Positions 6,188-12,745 of a stretch of 25,021 nt of DNA are shown piece by piece (position 1 is the first letter of the stretch; every line of letters begins with the position of its first letter). The position numbers were made by a program, and so were the translations under genes. The stretch comes from Candidatus Eiseniibacteriota bacterium (GTDB lineage: Bacteria; Arandabacterota; Arandabacteria; JAGLYR01): positions 1 to 25,021 of the forward strand of contig JAGLYR010000001.1 in NCBI GenBank assembly GCA_023132135.1. The letters run 5' to 3'. A model generated the notes under the pieces. That model saw only the letters and a list, made by a program, of their open reading frames with translations, had not been told where the DNA came from and searched no databases.

Positions 6188-9100
6188 CTACTGCAGCCTG
6201 ATGATCTTTCTGACCGCTTCGCTGTTCCCGGCGCGGAGTCTCAGGAAAAAGACACCCGCCGGCGCGCGGGCTCCACGCTCTGTCCGGCCGTTCCACCGGA
6301 ACTCGTGATCTCCTCCCGTCATGAAGCCGTCAGCGAGCGTTGTGACCAGTCTTCCCCTCGCATCATAGATGTGAGCGCTCACATGGCCCGCGCCGGGCAG
6401 TGAGAGCCTCCAGCAGGTCTCGTCGCCCATGGGGTTCGGAGACGTACACCTCAGCGAGAAGGAAATCGCACCCGCCTCGCACCCGCCGGGCGTTTCCACG
6501 GCCGTCATCTGCCCGCCCAGCGACATGATGACAACGTCGTCCACGTAGAATCCCTCGGCGGTGTCCGTCCCATCGGTCTTCAGCCAGAATCGGACCTGCG
6601 CCGTGCTGCCCGGGGCGAACTCACTCAGATCGTACGCCTGCTCCGCCCAGTCACAGACGAAGAGCGTGGAATCAAGGGCGCCACCGCTTCCGATGTAATC
6701 CAGCCGGTGCCACTCGCCCCCGTTCCAGAGCTCCACGAACATTCCGTCCACACCGTAGATGGTGACATCAAAATAGCACCAGAATGAGAAATGCCCGCTG
6801 TCGGGGACCACGAATTCCGGTGTGAAAAGCGCTGCATTCGTATTGTTCTGGTACTGGTGCCCGGCCGTTCCGCAGTACCAGCTGTGCGTTCCCGAGTGAC
6901 ATCTGTGGTCGGTCAGGTGCCACAGATCGTTGGTCCCGGCGTGAGTCCATCCGCCCTCGCCACTCTCCATGTCGTCCTCAAGACCCGCCTGCCCGACGGC
7001 CAGAAGGAAAGTGTCGTCATCATTGCCGCCGCCGTGGGAAAAAGCAATGTCCAACAACCCGTAGGTGGTCTCGGGACACCACGACTCAACCCGGACCTCG
7101 AACGACGGACTCAGGACGGCCACTTCCCCGGGTTCCATGCTTCCACCTGTCGAGGCCGAACCCTGCGTGACGGCCAGGTTCACGTCCGTAGTGCCCAGGG
7201 ACGCCGACACCGGACCCGTGTCTCCGCCGCCATCATTCCGGATGTAGACCGTGAGCGTGACGGTCTCGCCCGGCTCGATGATCCCGTCGCCATCGCCGGA
7301 TGCCTCGAAAGCAACGTAGTGGTCGAAGCCAGGCCCCGGCGCCACCACGATGACAGGCAGCAGGGCCACCCAGCTTGCCGATCCATCATCCTGGAAGAGG
7401 ATTTCGACATCGACAGCCTCGCCTTCCGGGCACCCCGGCAACACCTCAAACACAAAGGGCGCGCCGTTGGCCACGTCGTCCCCTCCCGGCACCGTACCGT
7501 AGGAAGCCACGTCTTCCACAACGGTCACCCATGGACTCGTCTCCGAGAGAGTCCCTGTCACTCCCGTAGCATCCGATCCACCACAGTTCCGCACGGTCAC
7601 GAAGAACTCGACCGTCTCTCCCGCAGCGGCCCTCCCGTCGCCGTTGCCCGACGAAGGCGCGATGCCGTCATCATCAACCGTCGTAGACACAACCGCCAGG
7701 AAGGGATCATTCCCGGCCGCCGTGATGGCGGCTTCCGCGTGGATGTGGTTCGCGGCCGTGGCTGTCAACGTGAGTGCCAGCGCGCCGGGCAGATCCAGGC
7801 TGAACATCAACTGACCTGCGTTGTCCGTCAAACCCACCTGGTACACATCCGACCCGGCCAGGCAGAGACGCGCGCCCTCCACCGGCCCGTTCGCATCCGT
7901 CACGGTCGCCGTAAAACCGGTGGAGCCGATGGGGATAGTCGTTGGCGAGTCCAACACCATTGCACTGATCTCCGCCGTGTGACACATCATCTCCGGATCG
8001 CCGAGCAGATTCACCTGGTACTGGTGCCACCGGTAGACGTTCGCATCCTGGGAGTACGGGATGCGGAGGATTTTCGCCCAGGCTACCGCCGCACCGAACT
8101 GCGTCAGCCCTTCGCTCAGGATCGCTCCGTAGAAATCCGTATCAAATGTCTCCGAGTAGCCCCACCCGGGATTGCCGGGTGAACCCCAACCGTAGCGGGA
8201 ATTGCCCACGAAGGCCACGGCGGCGCCGTTGCCGTTCACGATGAAGTACTCTCCTATGCACCCGTAGTCAAAGGCCGCCGCCCAGCACCCGATTGAGTAG
8301 AGAGCAAAGTAGCGCGGGCCGTTGGTCAGCGCCTCGACAGCGTCGCGACCGAGGTAGCCGTCGCCGCATCCCATCACGGCATAGTTGGCGTGCCCGGCAT
8401 GATTGGCCAGGTGAGGTCCCCAGTTGAGGTAGCTGATCACGGAGCTCACCGACTCGTTTCCCAGGGATTCGTACTGCCTCTCGATGGGATCGTAGGCCGC
8501 GCTGAAGTGCCGGTCGGCAATCATGTCCTTGCCGACTCCCGAATCGGTGTAGGGATCCGACCACAGGATCTCGGCGAAGTAGAACGCTTCCATTGCGTAT
8601 CCCACAGGCGGCGTCTTCTCGTAGGTCAGGAACTTGTTCACGGTGGCGGTCGCCTCGGAAAGATCATCTGTGGGAGAGCGCCCGACCAGAATGTCGGGGT
8701 AGAAGTCAATCCCGTCATCCACCTCCCCGAAGATACTGTTGCCATTGGCGTCCCACGTCCCGTCCAGATCGCTGTAGTAGAGATCTGCATAAAGATCGTT
8801 CTCGTCCGGGTAGAACCCGGCCTCGCAGTCGAATGCCCAGGAGACCCGCGACGGGACGATGTGTTCATCCCCACCGAGCAGTACGTACGATGTTCCCCAT
8901 TCGTCGACCGCCTCAATTATGAAGTTCCGGATTCTCTCGGCCAGGTCCCGCCCCGCGTAGTTTGCGTCTATCCACTCGACGGTGACCACAGTGGCGGGTA
9001 CACCCTTGGCCGTCTTCCAGTCGGCGTAGGTCTGGTATGCGCTCTCCTGCGCCTCGCTGGTCACGATGACATACTGGTAGTCCGACGGGTTCACATCCCA

Positions 9101-9751
9101 CGCCTGTCCCCGTTCCCACTCCCGTGGAAGATTCTCTGCGCCGCGCATTCGGCTCCCTAGAATCTTCTGCGTGACACGATCGAGATCCCGGTGGACCCCT
9201 GTCCCGGGCGCTGCGGCCGGGTCCGGTTCCAGATCAAAACTCACCGTGACTGCTGTATGGAGGACAACATCGCCGGTAGCCGGGTCGTACTGAACCGGAT
9301 GCACTTCGCAGGATGCCACGGGCAGCCCCCCGAAGTGCCCACACCCGCGGAAGGCAACCACCTCATGGGGGTACAGTTCCGTCCCCTCGTACACGGCCAG
9401 ATCCGGCAGGACAATAGCAGGTTGTACGCGCTCGACACCAATGGGGCCGAGGATCGCCGGGGGCTGGGCCGGACGGATGAGCCCGCAAGGGATGCGGACG
9501 GATGTGACGTCCACTACCTCGATCCCTGCAGCAACGGTTCCCCGAGGCAGCACTACCTGCTCGCCGAACACGGGCAGCGCCGGCGCACCGGGGCACTGGA
9601 GCAGTTCACAACCGGGCAGGCGGACGTCAACGAAGCCATCCCGTTCCGCAACAGTCAGCTGCGGATATTCCAGGGTTATCTCCATCGTCTCGGCGAAGAC
9701 CATTGTCGTCATCAGACAAAAGGCTACGAATAGACCCATCCGCTTTGCCAT
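6188..9751 (-). CDS. Secreted gingipain-family (C25) cysteine peptidase with C-terminal FlgD-like domain
   Basis: The 1187-residue product starts at ATG 9751, 6 nt after GGAGG, and opens with a signal peptide (1-20, cut after VFA). Residues 21-170 resemble the C25 propeptide. The C25 catalytic region spans about 220-590, with the likely catalytic histidine in NHAGHANY (H454) and cysteine in YSIGCWAAAFD (C489), matching the GH...C dyad of gingipains. After it come Ig-like and CARDB-like repeats (about 600-920), with calcium-type DGDG stretches (SGNGDGRAAAGE 701-712, SGDGDGIIEPGE 818-829). A jelly-roll-like region (about 925-1080) follows, then a FlgD-like/T9SS-type C-terminal domain (1095-1187) with VSAHIYDARGRLV, EFRWNGR and APAGVFFLRL. 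Such tails sort or anchor secreted proteins in FCB bacteria. The likely role is cell-surface or extracellular proteolysis. A longer start is open but lies upstream of the ribosome-binding site. Confidence 0.93.
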   Translation of the reverse strand: MAKRMGLFVAFCLMTTMVFAETMEITLEYPQLTVAERDGFVDVRLPGCELLQCPGAPALPVFGEQVVLPRGTVAAGIEVVDVTSVRIPCGLIRPAQPPAILGPIGVERVQPAIVLPDLAVYEGTELYPHEVVAFRGCGHFGGLPVASCEVHPVQYDPATGDVVLHTAVTVSFDLEPDPAAAPGTGVHRDLDRVTQKILGSRMRGAENLPREWERGQAWDVNPSDYQYVIVTSEAQESAYQTYADWKTAKGVPATVVTVEWIDANYAGRDLAERIRNFIIEAVDEWGTSYVLLGGDEHIVPSRVSWAFDCEAGFYPDENDLYADLYYSDLDGTWDANGNSIFGEVDDGIDFYPDILVGRSPTDDLSEATATVNKFLTYEKTPPVGYAMEAFYFAEILWSDPYTDSGVGKDMIADRHFSAAYDPIERQYESLGNESVSSVISYLNWGPHLANHAGHANYAVMGCGDGYLGRDAVEALTNGPRYFALYSIGCWAAAFDYGCIGEYFIVNGNGAAVAFVGNSRYGWGSPGNPGWGYSETFDTDFYGAILSEGLTQFGAAVAWAKILRIPYSQDANVYRWHQYQVNLLGDPEMMCHTAEISAMVLDSPTTIPIGSTGFTATVTDANGPVEGARLCLAGSDVYQVGLTDNAGQLMFSLDLPGALALTLTATAANHIHAEAAITAAGNDPFLAVVSTTVDDDGIAPSSGNGDGRAAAGETVEFFVTVRNCGGSDATGVTGTLSETSPWVTVVEDVASYGTVPGGDDVANGAPFVFEVLPGCPEGEAVDVEILFQDDGSASWVALLPVIVVAPGPGFDHYVAFEASGDGDGIIEPGETVTLTVYIRNDGGGDTGPVSASLGTTDVNLAVTQGSASTGGSMEPGEVAVLSPSFEVRVESWCPETTYGLLDIAFSHGGGNDDDTFLLAVGQAGLEDDMESGEGGWTHAGTNDLWHLTDHRCHSGTHSWYCGTAGHQYQNNTNAALFTPEFVVPDSGHFSFWCYFDVTIYGVDGMFVELWNGGEWHRLDYIGSGGALDSTLFVCDWAEQAYDLSEFAPGSTAQVRFWLKTDGTDTAEGFYVDDVVIMSLGGQMTAVETPGGCEAGAISFSLRCTSPNPMGDETCWRLSLPGAGHVSAHIYDARGRLVTTLADGFMTGGDHEFRWNGRTERGARAPAGVFFLRLRAGNSEAVRKIIRLQ

Positions 9752-9828
9752 TTCACTCCTCCAGGAAGGAAATTGCTGATACGTGCCTCGTTTCACATGG
9801 CCATGCGCCATAATGATCTGCTTTTGCA

Positions 9829-9857
9829 ATCATACCAGAAAAGACGAGAGTAGTCTA
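9829..9857 (-). promoter_or_regulatory. Predicted promoter of the C25 peptidase gene
   Basis: TAGACT (9857-9852) and TATGAT (9834-9829) on the minus strand are 17 nt apart. Transcription would start near 9822, with a leader of about 70 nt before ATG 9751. The -35 box is only a fair match. Confidence 0.4.
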
Positions 9858-9867
9858 GAAACCTGGG

Positions 9868-9930
9868 GGAAAGGCATGAGAGACAGTCCCTAGTCCGTAG
9901 TCCCTAGTCCAAGGAGAAAGGCATGAGAAC
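9868..9930. repeat. Composite repeat: conserved box, AGTCC heptad array, conserved box
   Basis: A box GAAAGGCATGAGAGAC (9869-9884) is followed by AGTCCCT, AGTCCGT, AGTCCCT and AGTCC (9885-9910). A second box, AAGGAGAAAGGCATGAGAAC (9911-9930), closes it. The same arrangement recurs at 21261-21329. Each box reads like a ribosome-binding site plus ATG; after the first, the reading frame ends within five codons inside the array. It lies in the gene-free stretch 9752-10058, which otherwise holds the two divergent promoters and the inverted repeat at 9936-9962. Confidence 0.7.
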
Positions 9931-9935
9931 CCAAA

Positions 9936-9962
9936 CCGTTCGTCCTGAGCCCGTCGAAGGAC
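9936..9962. repeat. Short dispersed-type palindromic repeat
   Basis: CCGTTCGTCCTGAG followed by CCCGTCGAAGGACA. The core TTCGTCCTGAGC...GTCGAAGGA is one I recognise as a common intergenic element in many environmental and alphaproteobacterial genomes. It directly follows the composite heptad repeat. Only one copy is in this window, so its repeated nature rests on memory. Confidence 0.45.
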
Positions 9963-10022
9963 ACCAACACTGCCGCTTTCGCGTACCAACCAAATGACAA
10001 TCGGCTTCGCGCCCTCGCGCCC

Positions 10023-10051
10023 TTGACATCCCCAGGACCCCCAGCTATACT
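10023..10051 (+). promoter_or_regulatory. Strong sigma-70-type promoter predicting a leaderless NSS transporter mRNA
   Basis: TTGACA (10023-10028) and TATACT (10046-10051) are separated by exactly 17 nt. Transcription starting 7-8 nt after the -10 box would fall on or just before the A of ATG 10059. No ribosome-binding site lies between the -10 box and the start codon. Confidence 0.7.
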
Positions 10052-10058
10052 GCGCGTC

Positions 10059-11603
10059 ATGACTACTGACCGCGGCCAGTGGAAATCGAAGATGGGGTTC
10101 ATCCTGGCTGCATCGGGTTCCGCTATCGGCCTCGGTAACATCGTCTTCTTCTCCGCCAACGCCTACCGCTTCGGCGGCGGGGCCTTCTACCTTCCCTACT
10201 TCATTGCCCTGTTTCTCGTGGGAATCCCGGTGATGATTCTCGAGTTTGCGCTCGGGCACTCCACGCGGCGGGCCTTCCCCCAGTCCATGTACCTTGCAGC
10301 AGGCAGCAAGGGCGAGTTCCTGGGGTGGTGGGCCATCTTCAACGCCTCATTCATCACCATGTACTACATCACCATACTGGCCTGGGTCGTGGGGATGTTC
10401 TTTGGAGCACTGGGCAATCTCTGGAAACCGACCGTCCCGGTCCCGTGGTTCGAGGGAGACCTGCCCAATCCGGCCGCCTTCTTCTTCGGCCTCATTTCGT
10501 CGTGGAAAACCATCGCCTGCGTCCTGTTCGTCTGGTCCGTCAACGCCTGGGTGGTGCGCCGCGGCGCGAGATCCATCGAGGCCGCCGTCAGGGTTTTCGT
10601 CCCCCTGATGTGGGTTTTCATGCTGGTCCTCCTGGTCCGCGGTGTCACGCTGGACCACGGCGGACAAGGTGTCTTGTTCCTGTTCACTCCAAACGTGGAG
10701 GTGATGAAACATCCCGACGTCTGGCAGGGCGCCTTTTCCCAGATCTTCTTCTCGCTGTCGCTGGGCTTCGGGATTCTTACGGCCTACGCCAGCTACCTCC
10801 CGCGCAAGTCGGATCAGGTAAACAACGCCATTCTGACTTCAACACTGAATTGCGGTTTTGAGTACATTGCCGGGGTCGCCGTATTCGCAATCCTGTTTGC
10901 CTTTGCCATGGTCCCCCAGGCCAGCACCCTGGGCATGATGTTCTTCATCGTGCCCCAGGGGATTTCCCAGCTGCCGGGCGGTTCGGTCGGCGTAATTGGC
11001 TTTGGCCTGATGTTCTTTCTGCTCCTGTTCCTGGCCGGACTCTCGTCATCCGTCTCGCTGGTCGAGGCTCTGGTCTCTGCTATCGTGGACAAGTTCAAGA
11101 CCAGCAGGAGAAAAGCCATCATCGGTTTTTCCATCATCGGAGCGCTGGGGAGTCTCTGTTTTTCCCTGCCCATCGTGATTGACCGCGGGCTCCAAGGTGA
11201 CGGTACCCTGGGATTCACTCTCCTGGATCTGTTTGATCACTGGGCCTTCTCCCACGGCCTTCTGGTGGTGGTCCTGCTGGAGTGCATTCTGGTCGGCTGG
11301 GTGTTCGGAATACGTCGTCTTGAGGATCATATCCATGCAACTTCGAAATTCCGGCTCGGACCAGTGTATCCGTGGTTGATCAAGGTCGTGATCCCGGCCC
11401 TGATTACCGCCCTCCTCGTGTTCTCAGTGAGAGATGAGTTCAGGAATGGACTCTATGGCGGGAAACTGATCCCGGAGGACGGCGCGGGCTGGTTGTCGAT
11501 CCTCCCAATCTTCGCCGTGCTGTTCTGGATTGGAGCTTCCGTCGTGGCCGCTGCCGTGTTCACTCTGAAAGGGCGGTATGAGGAAGCAGGAAATGGGAAA
11601 TAG
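10059..11603 (+). CDS. Neurotransmitter:sodium symporter (NSS/SNF) family transporter
   Basis: The 514-residue inner-membrane protein belongs to the LeuT-like sodium-coupled amino-acid transporter family. The first segment has the family signature region: MGFILAASGSAIGLGNI (12-28), then YRFGGGAFYLPYF (36-48), where backbone groups form the sodium and substrate sites. About 11-12 further hydrophobic segments fill the protein. The usual WRFP after GLGN is replaced here by VFFSAN. The substrate is unknown. I use ATG 10059 (MTTDRGQWKSKMG); the in-frame TTG at 10023 is the -35 box of the promoter and not a start. The last codons (EEAGNGK) and the TAG stop lie inside a heptad array. A small exported protein is encoded 27 nt downstream and may be its partner. 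Confidence 0.93.
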   Translation: MTTDRGQWKSKMGFILAASGSAIGLGNIVFFSANAYRFGGGAFYLPYFIALFLVGIPVMILEFALGHSTRRAFPQSMYLAAGSKGEFLGWWAIFNASFITMYYITILAWVVGMFFGALGNLWKPTVPVPWFEGDLPNPAAFFFGLISSWKTIACVLFVWSVNAWVVRRGARSIEAAVRVFVPLMWVFMLVLLVRGVTLDHGGQGVLFLFTPNVEVMKHPDVWQGAFSQIFFSLSLGFGILTAYASYLPRKSDQVNNAILTSTLNCGFEYIAGVAVFAILFAFAMVPQASTLGMMFFIVPQGISQLPGGSVGVIGFGLMFFLLLFLAGLSSSVSLVEALVSAIVDKFKTSRRKAIIGFSIIGALGSLCFSLPIVIDRGLQGDGTLGFTLLDLFDHWAFSHGLLVVVLLECILVGWVFGIRRLEDHIHATSKFRLGPVYPWLIKVVIPALITALLVFSVRDEFRNGLYGGKLIPEDGAGWLSILPIFAVLFWIGASVVAAAVFTLKGRYEEAGNGK

Positions 11604-11630
11604 CGAATAGGGAATTGGAAAACCGGGAAT
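11582..11630. repeat. Degenerate 7-nt period array across a gene junction
   Basis: Seven consecutive heptamers follow a G-GAA-like pattern: GGAAGCA, GGAAATG, GGAAATA, GCGAATA, GGGAATT, GGAAAAC, CGGGAAT. The array encodes the C-terminus and stop of the transporter and ends directly at the ATG (11631) of the next gene, supplying the only purine-rich sequence that could act as its ribosome-binding site. Confidence 0.65.
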
Positions 11631-12086
11631 ATGATACCAATGAGAATCCGAAGCTGCCGTCTGGTGATCCTCGGTCTGGGTGTGATTCTCGTCGCGTGCA
11701 GTTCGTCTGCGCAAGCAGATGAAATCCATGTGACTGAGCCGGTCCCTACCAAGGGCCGGCCAACCGAGGTTGTTGTTGAGACCGCCGGCGGATTTCCCCA
11801 AGCCGGCGCGGAAGTCAGCGTCGTCTATCGGCCGGGAAGTGAGGTTGAGCACTGCGGGTCGCTGGGAATCACGGCCGCCGGGGGCAGCGTACCTTGGACG
11901 CCCAAGGAAGCCGGCATAGCGCGGCTCAGCGCAGCCTGGGCGGATTCCGCGGGCAACCACAATCCGGCGGTCAATGTCTCCATCCGGTTTCACAGCGTTC
12001 CGCTGAGCGGGGTTATCGTGGCGATCCTGGCAGGGTTGATCCTTTACGGGACAGTCGCGTACGGCTTTCGGAAGCTAAGGTCGTAG
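11631..12086 (+). CDS. Small exported protein with C-terminal membrane anchor
   Basis: A 151-residue protein (or 148 if ATG 11640 is used) of unknown function. The N-terminus is a signal peptide with a possible lipobox, ILVAC (about residues 19-23), followed by SSSAQA, where a type I cut is also possible. The middle (about 30-120) looks like a single Ig-like beta domain (PTEVVVETAGGFPQAGAEVSV, then a PWTPKEAGIARLSAAW stretch). The end is a membrane helix (about 124-146, GVIVAILAGLILYGTVAYGF) and a short basic tail. It lies 27 nt after the NSS transporter, so it is probably co-transcribed and may be an accessory subunit (inference). Its 3' end is 10 nt from the end of the convergent release-factor-like gene, and no terminator is visible between them. 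Confidence 0.7.
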   Translation: MIPMRIRSCRLVILGLGVILVACSSSAQADEIHVTEPVPTKGRPTEVVVETAGGFPQAGAEVSVVYRPGSEVEHCGSLGITAAGGSVPWTPKEAGIARLSAAWADSAGNHNPAVNVSIRFHSVPLSGVIVAILAGLILYGTVAYGFRKLRS

Positions 12087-12096
12087 AGAAAAGCGG

Positions 12097-12492
12097 CTAG
12101 TCATCCTCTACTTTCCTCATCCTCTTTTTCTGCGAGCGGCGCGCTTTGTCCGTGAGTCGCCTCTCCTCAGCAGCCCGGGGACGGCGCGTGGGGCGCCGGG
12201 GTCTGGGGCGGTGGTTCAGCTTCTCGAGTTTGACTTTCAGTCTTTCAAATGCTGTTCGCCGATTCTGCGCCTGGGAGCGCCTCTCAGACGCGGTCACTGT
12301 GACTCCCGACGGACGATGGAAGAGCCGAACTCCGGTTTCCACCTTGTCCCGCCGTTGCCCACCGGGCCGGGACGATCGATACGTCGTGAGAACGACTGAG
12401 CGTTCCAGCGTGTACCGATCCGTCCTGTACTTCCGGGGTGTTTCTCCCGCTCCCGAAGGACGCCTGTTTGCCTCTTCTTCTTTAGCTGCCAT
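12097..12492 (-). CDS. RF-1-domain (GGQ) release-factor-like protein
   Basis: A 131-residue protein built on the RF-1 catalytic domain. The motif SSRPGGQRRDKVETGVRL (40-57) has the universal GGQ (44-46) that triggers peptidyl-tRNA hydrolysis, and VTVTASERRSQAQNR (64-78) matches the conserved region after it. There are no codon-recognition domains. The C-terminus is a long Arg/Lys/Pro-rich tail (about 93-131), as in ArfB and the mitochondrial C12orf65/MTRFR group, where the basic tail enters the empty mRNA channel of stalled ribosomes. A ribosome-rescue role is therefore likely but inferred; it could also be an RF-H-like variant. ATG 12492 has only a weak AGGG upstream. Transcription probably comes from the minus-strand promoter at 12521-12550. 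Confidence 0.85.
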   Translation of the reverse strand: MAAKEEEANRRPSGAGETPRKYRTDRYTLERSVVLTTYRSSRPGGQRRDKVETGVRLFHRPSGVTVTASERRSQAQNRRTAFERLKVKLEKLNHRPRPRRPTRRPRAAEERRLTDKARRSQKKRMRKVEDD

Positions 12493-12520
12493 TGTACCCT
12501 AACTCATTGGCATAGCATCA

Positions 12521-12550
12521 GTTAAAAAATTCCCAAGTTTCTCTTGACAA
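12521..12550 (-). promoter_or_regulatory. Possible promoter of the release-factor-like gene
   Basis: TTGTCA (12550-12545) and TTTAAC (12526-12521) on the minus strand are 18 nt apart. The -35 box overlaps the -35 box of the plus-strand promoter, because CTTGACAAG reads as a -35 box on both strands. The -10 match is moderate. Confidence 0.35.
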
Positions 12551-12572
12551 GCCATGGGGGACATGGTAGCAT
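12544..12572 (+). promoter_or_regulatory. Promoter of the candidate small RNA
   Basis: TTGACA (12544-12549) and TAGCAT (12567-12572) are spaced by 17 nt on the plus strand. No open reading frame with a ribosome-binding site follows before the terminator at 12652-12684. The predicted transcription start is near 12579. Confidence 0.55.
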
Positions 12573-12578
12573 GACTCT

Positions 12579-12684
12579 GTCCATTGTGAGAGCGCGAGCG
12601 CGTTGTCCAGGCTTTTTGATCTTTTGAGCCTGACAGCTATCTCGCCCCCCGGCAGGCGCCTTCCACCCGAAGGCGTCTGCTTTT
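12579..12684 (+). ncRNA. Candidate structured small RNA (about 106 nt)
   Basis: The unit is bounded by a good promoter and a strong intrinsic terminator in a 253-nt gap between two minus-strand genes. Inside it, TGTC-C-AGGCT (12604-12613) pairs with AGCCTGACA (12627-12635), a 9-bp stem with one bulge and a T-rich loop. A GAGAGC (12588-12593)/GCTATCTC (12636-12643) pairing could close the structure around it. It does not show the conserved apical loop of SRP RNA and is too short for tmRNA, RNase P or a typical 6S RNA, so I cannot assign a family. Start and end are predicted only. Confidence 0.5.
12652..12684 (+). terminator. Rho-independent terminator
   Basis: A 12-bp stem (12652-12663 with 12669-12680, one G-T pair) and a 5-nt loop CACCC are followed by TTTTC. 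The T-tract lies on the plus side, so it ends the plus-strand transcript and not the neighbouring minus-strand operon. Confidence 0.8.
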
Positions 12685-12745
12685 CTATGGTCTCATGGCA
12701 CCGAAATCGTGAAATGGTCCACCTTCATTACGTACACAGGGCAAA

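Noticed and set aside
6791-8182. Long plus-strand open frame (463 codons) opposite the C25 peptidase
   Set aside because: Antisense shadow of a gene with intact catalytic motifs; no ribosome-binding site or domain is visible.
10023-10058. Extended N-terminus of the NSS transporter from TTG 10023
   Set aside because: The TTG is part of the TTGACA -35 box and the added residues do not match the family; ATG 10059 gives the expected N-terminus.
12579-12684. 4.5S/SRP RNA or 6S RNA
   Set aside because: The conserved SRP apical loop (GGAA-type loop with flanking GGUC) is absent, and the unit is shorter than 6S RNA with no central bubble.
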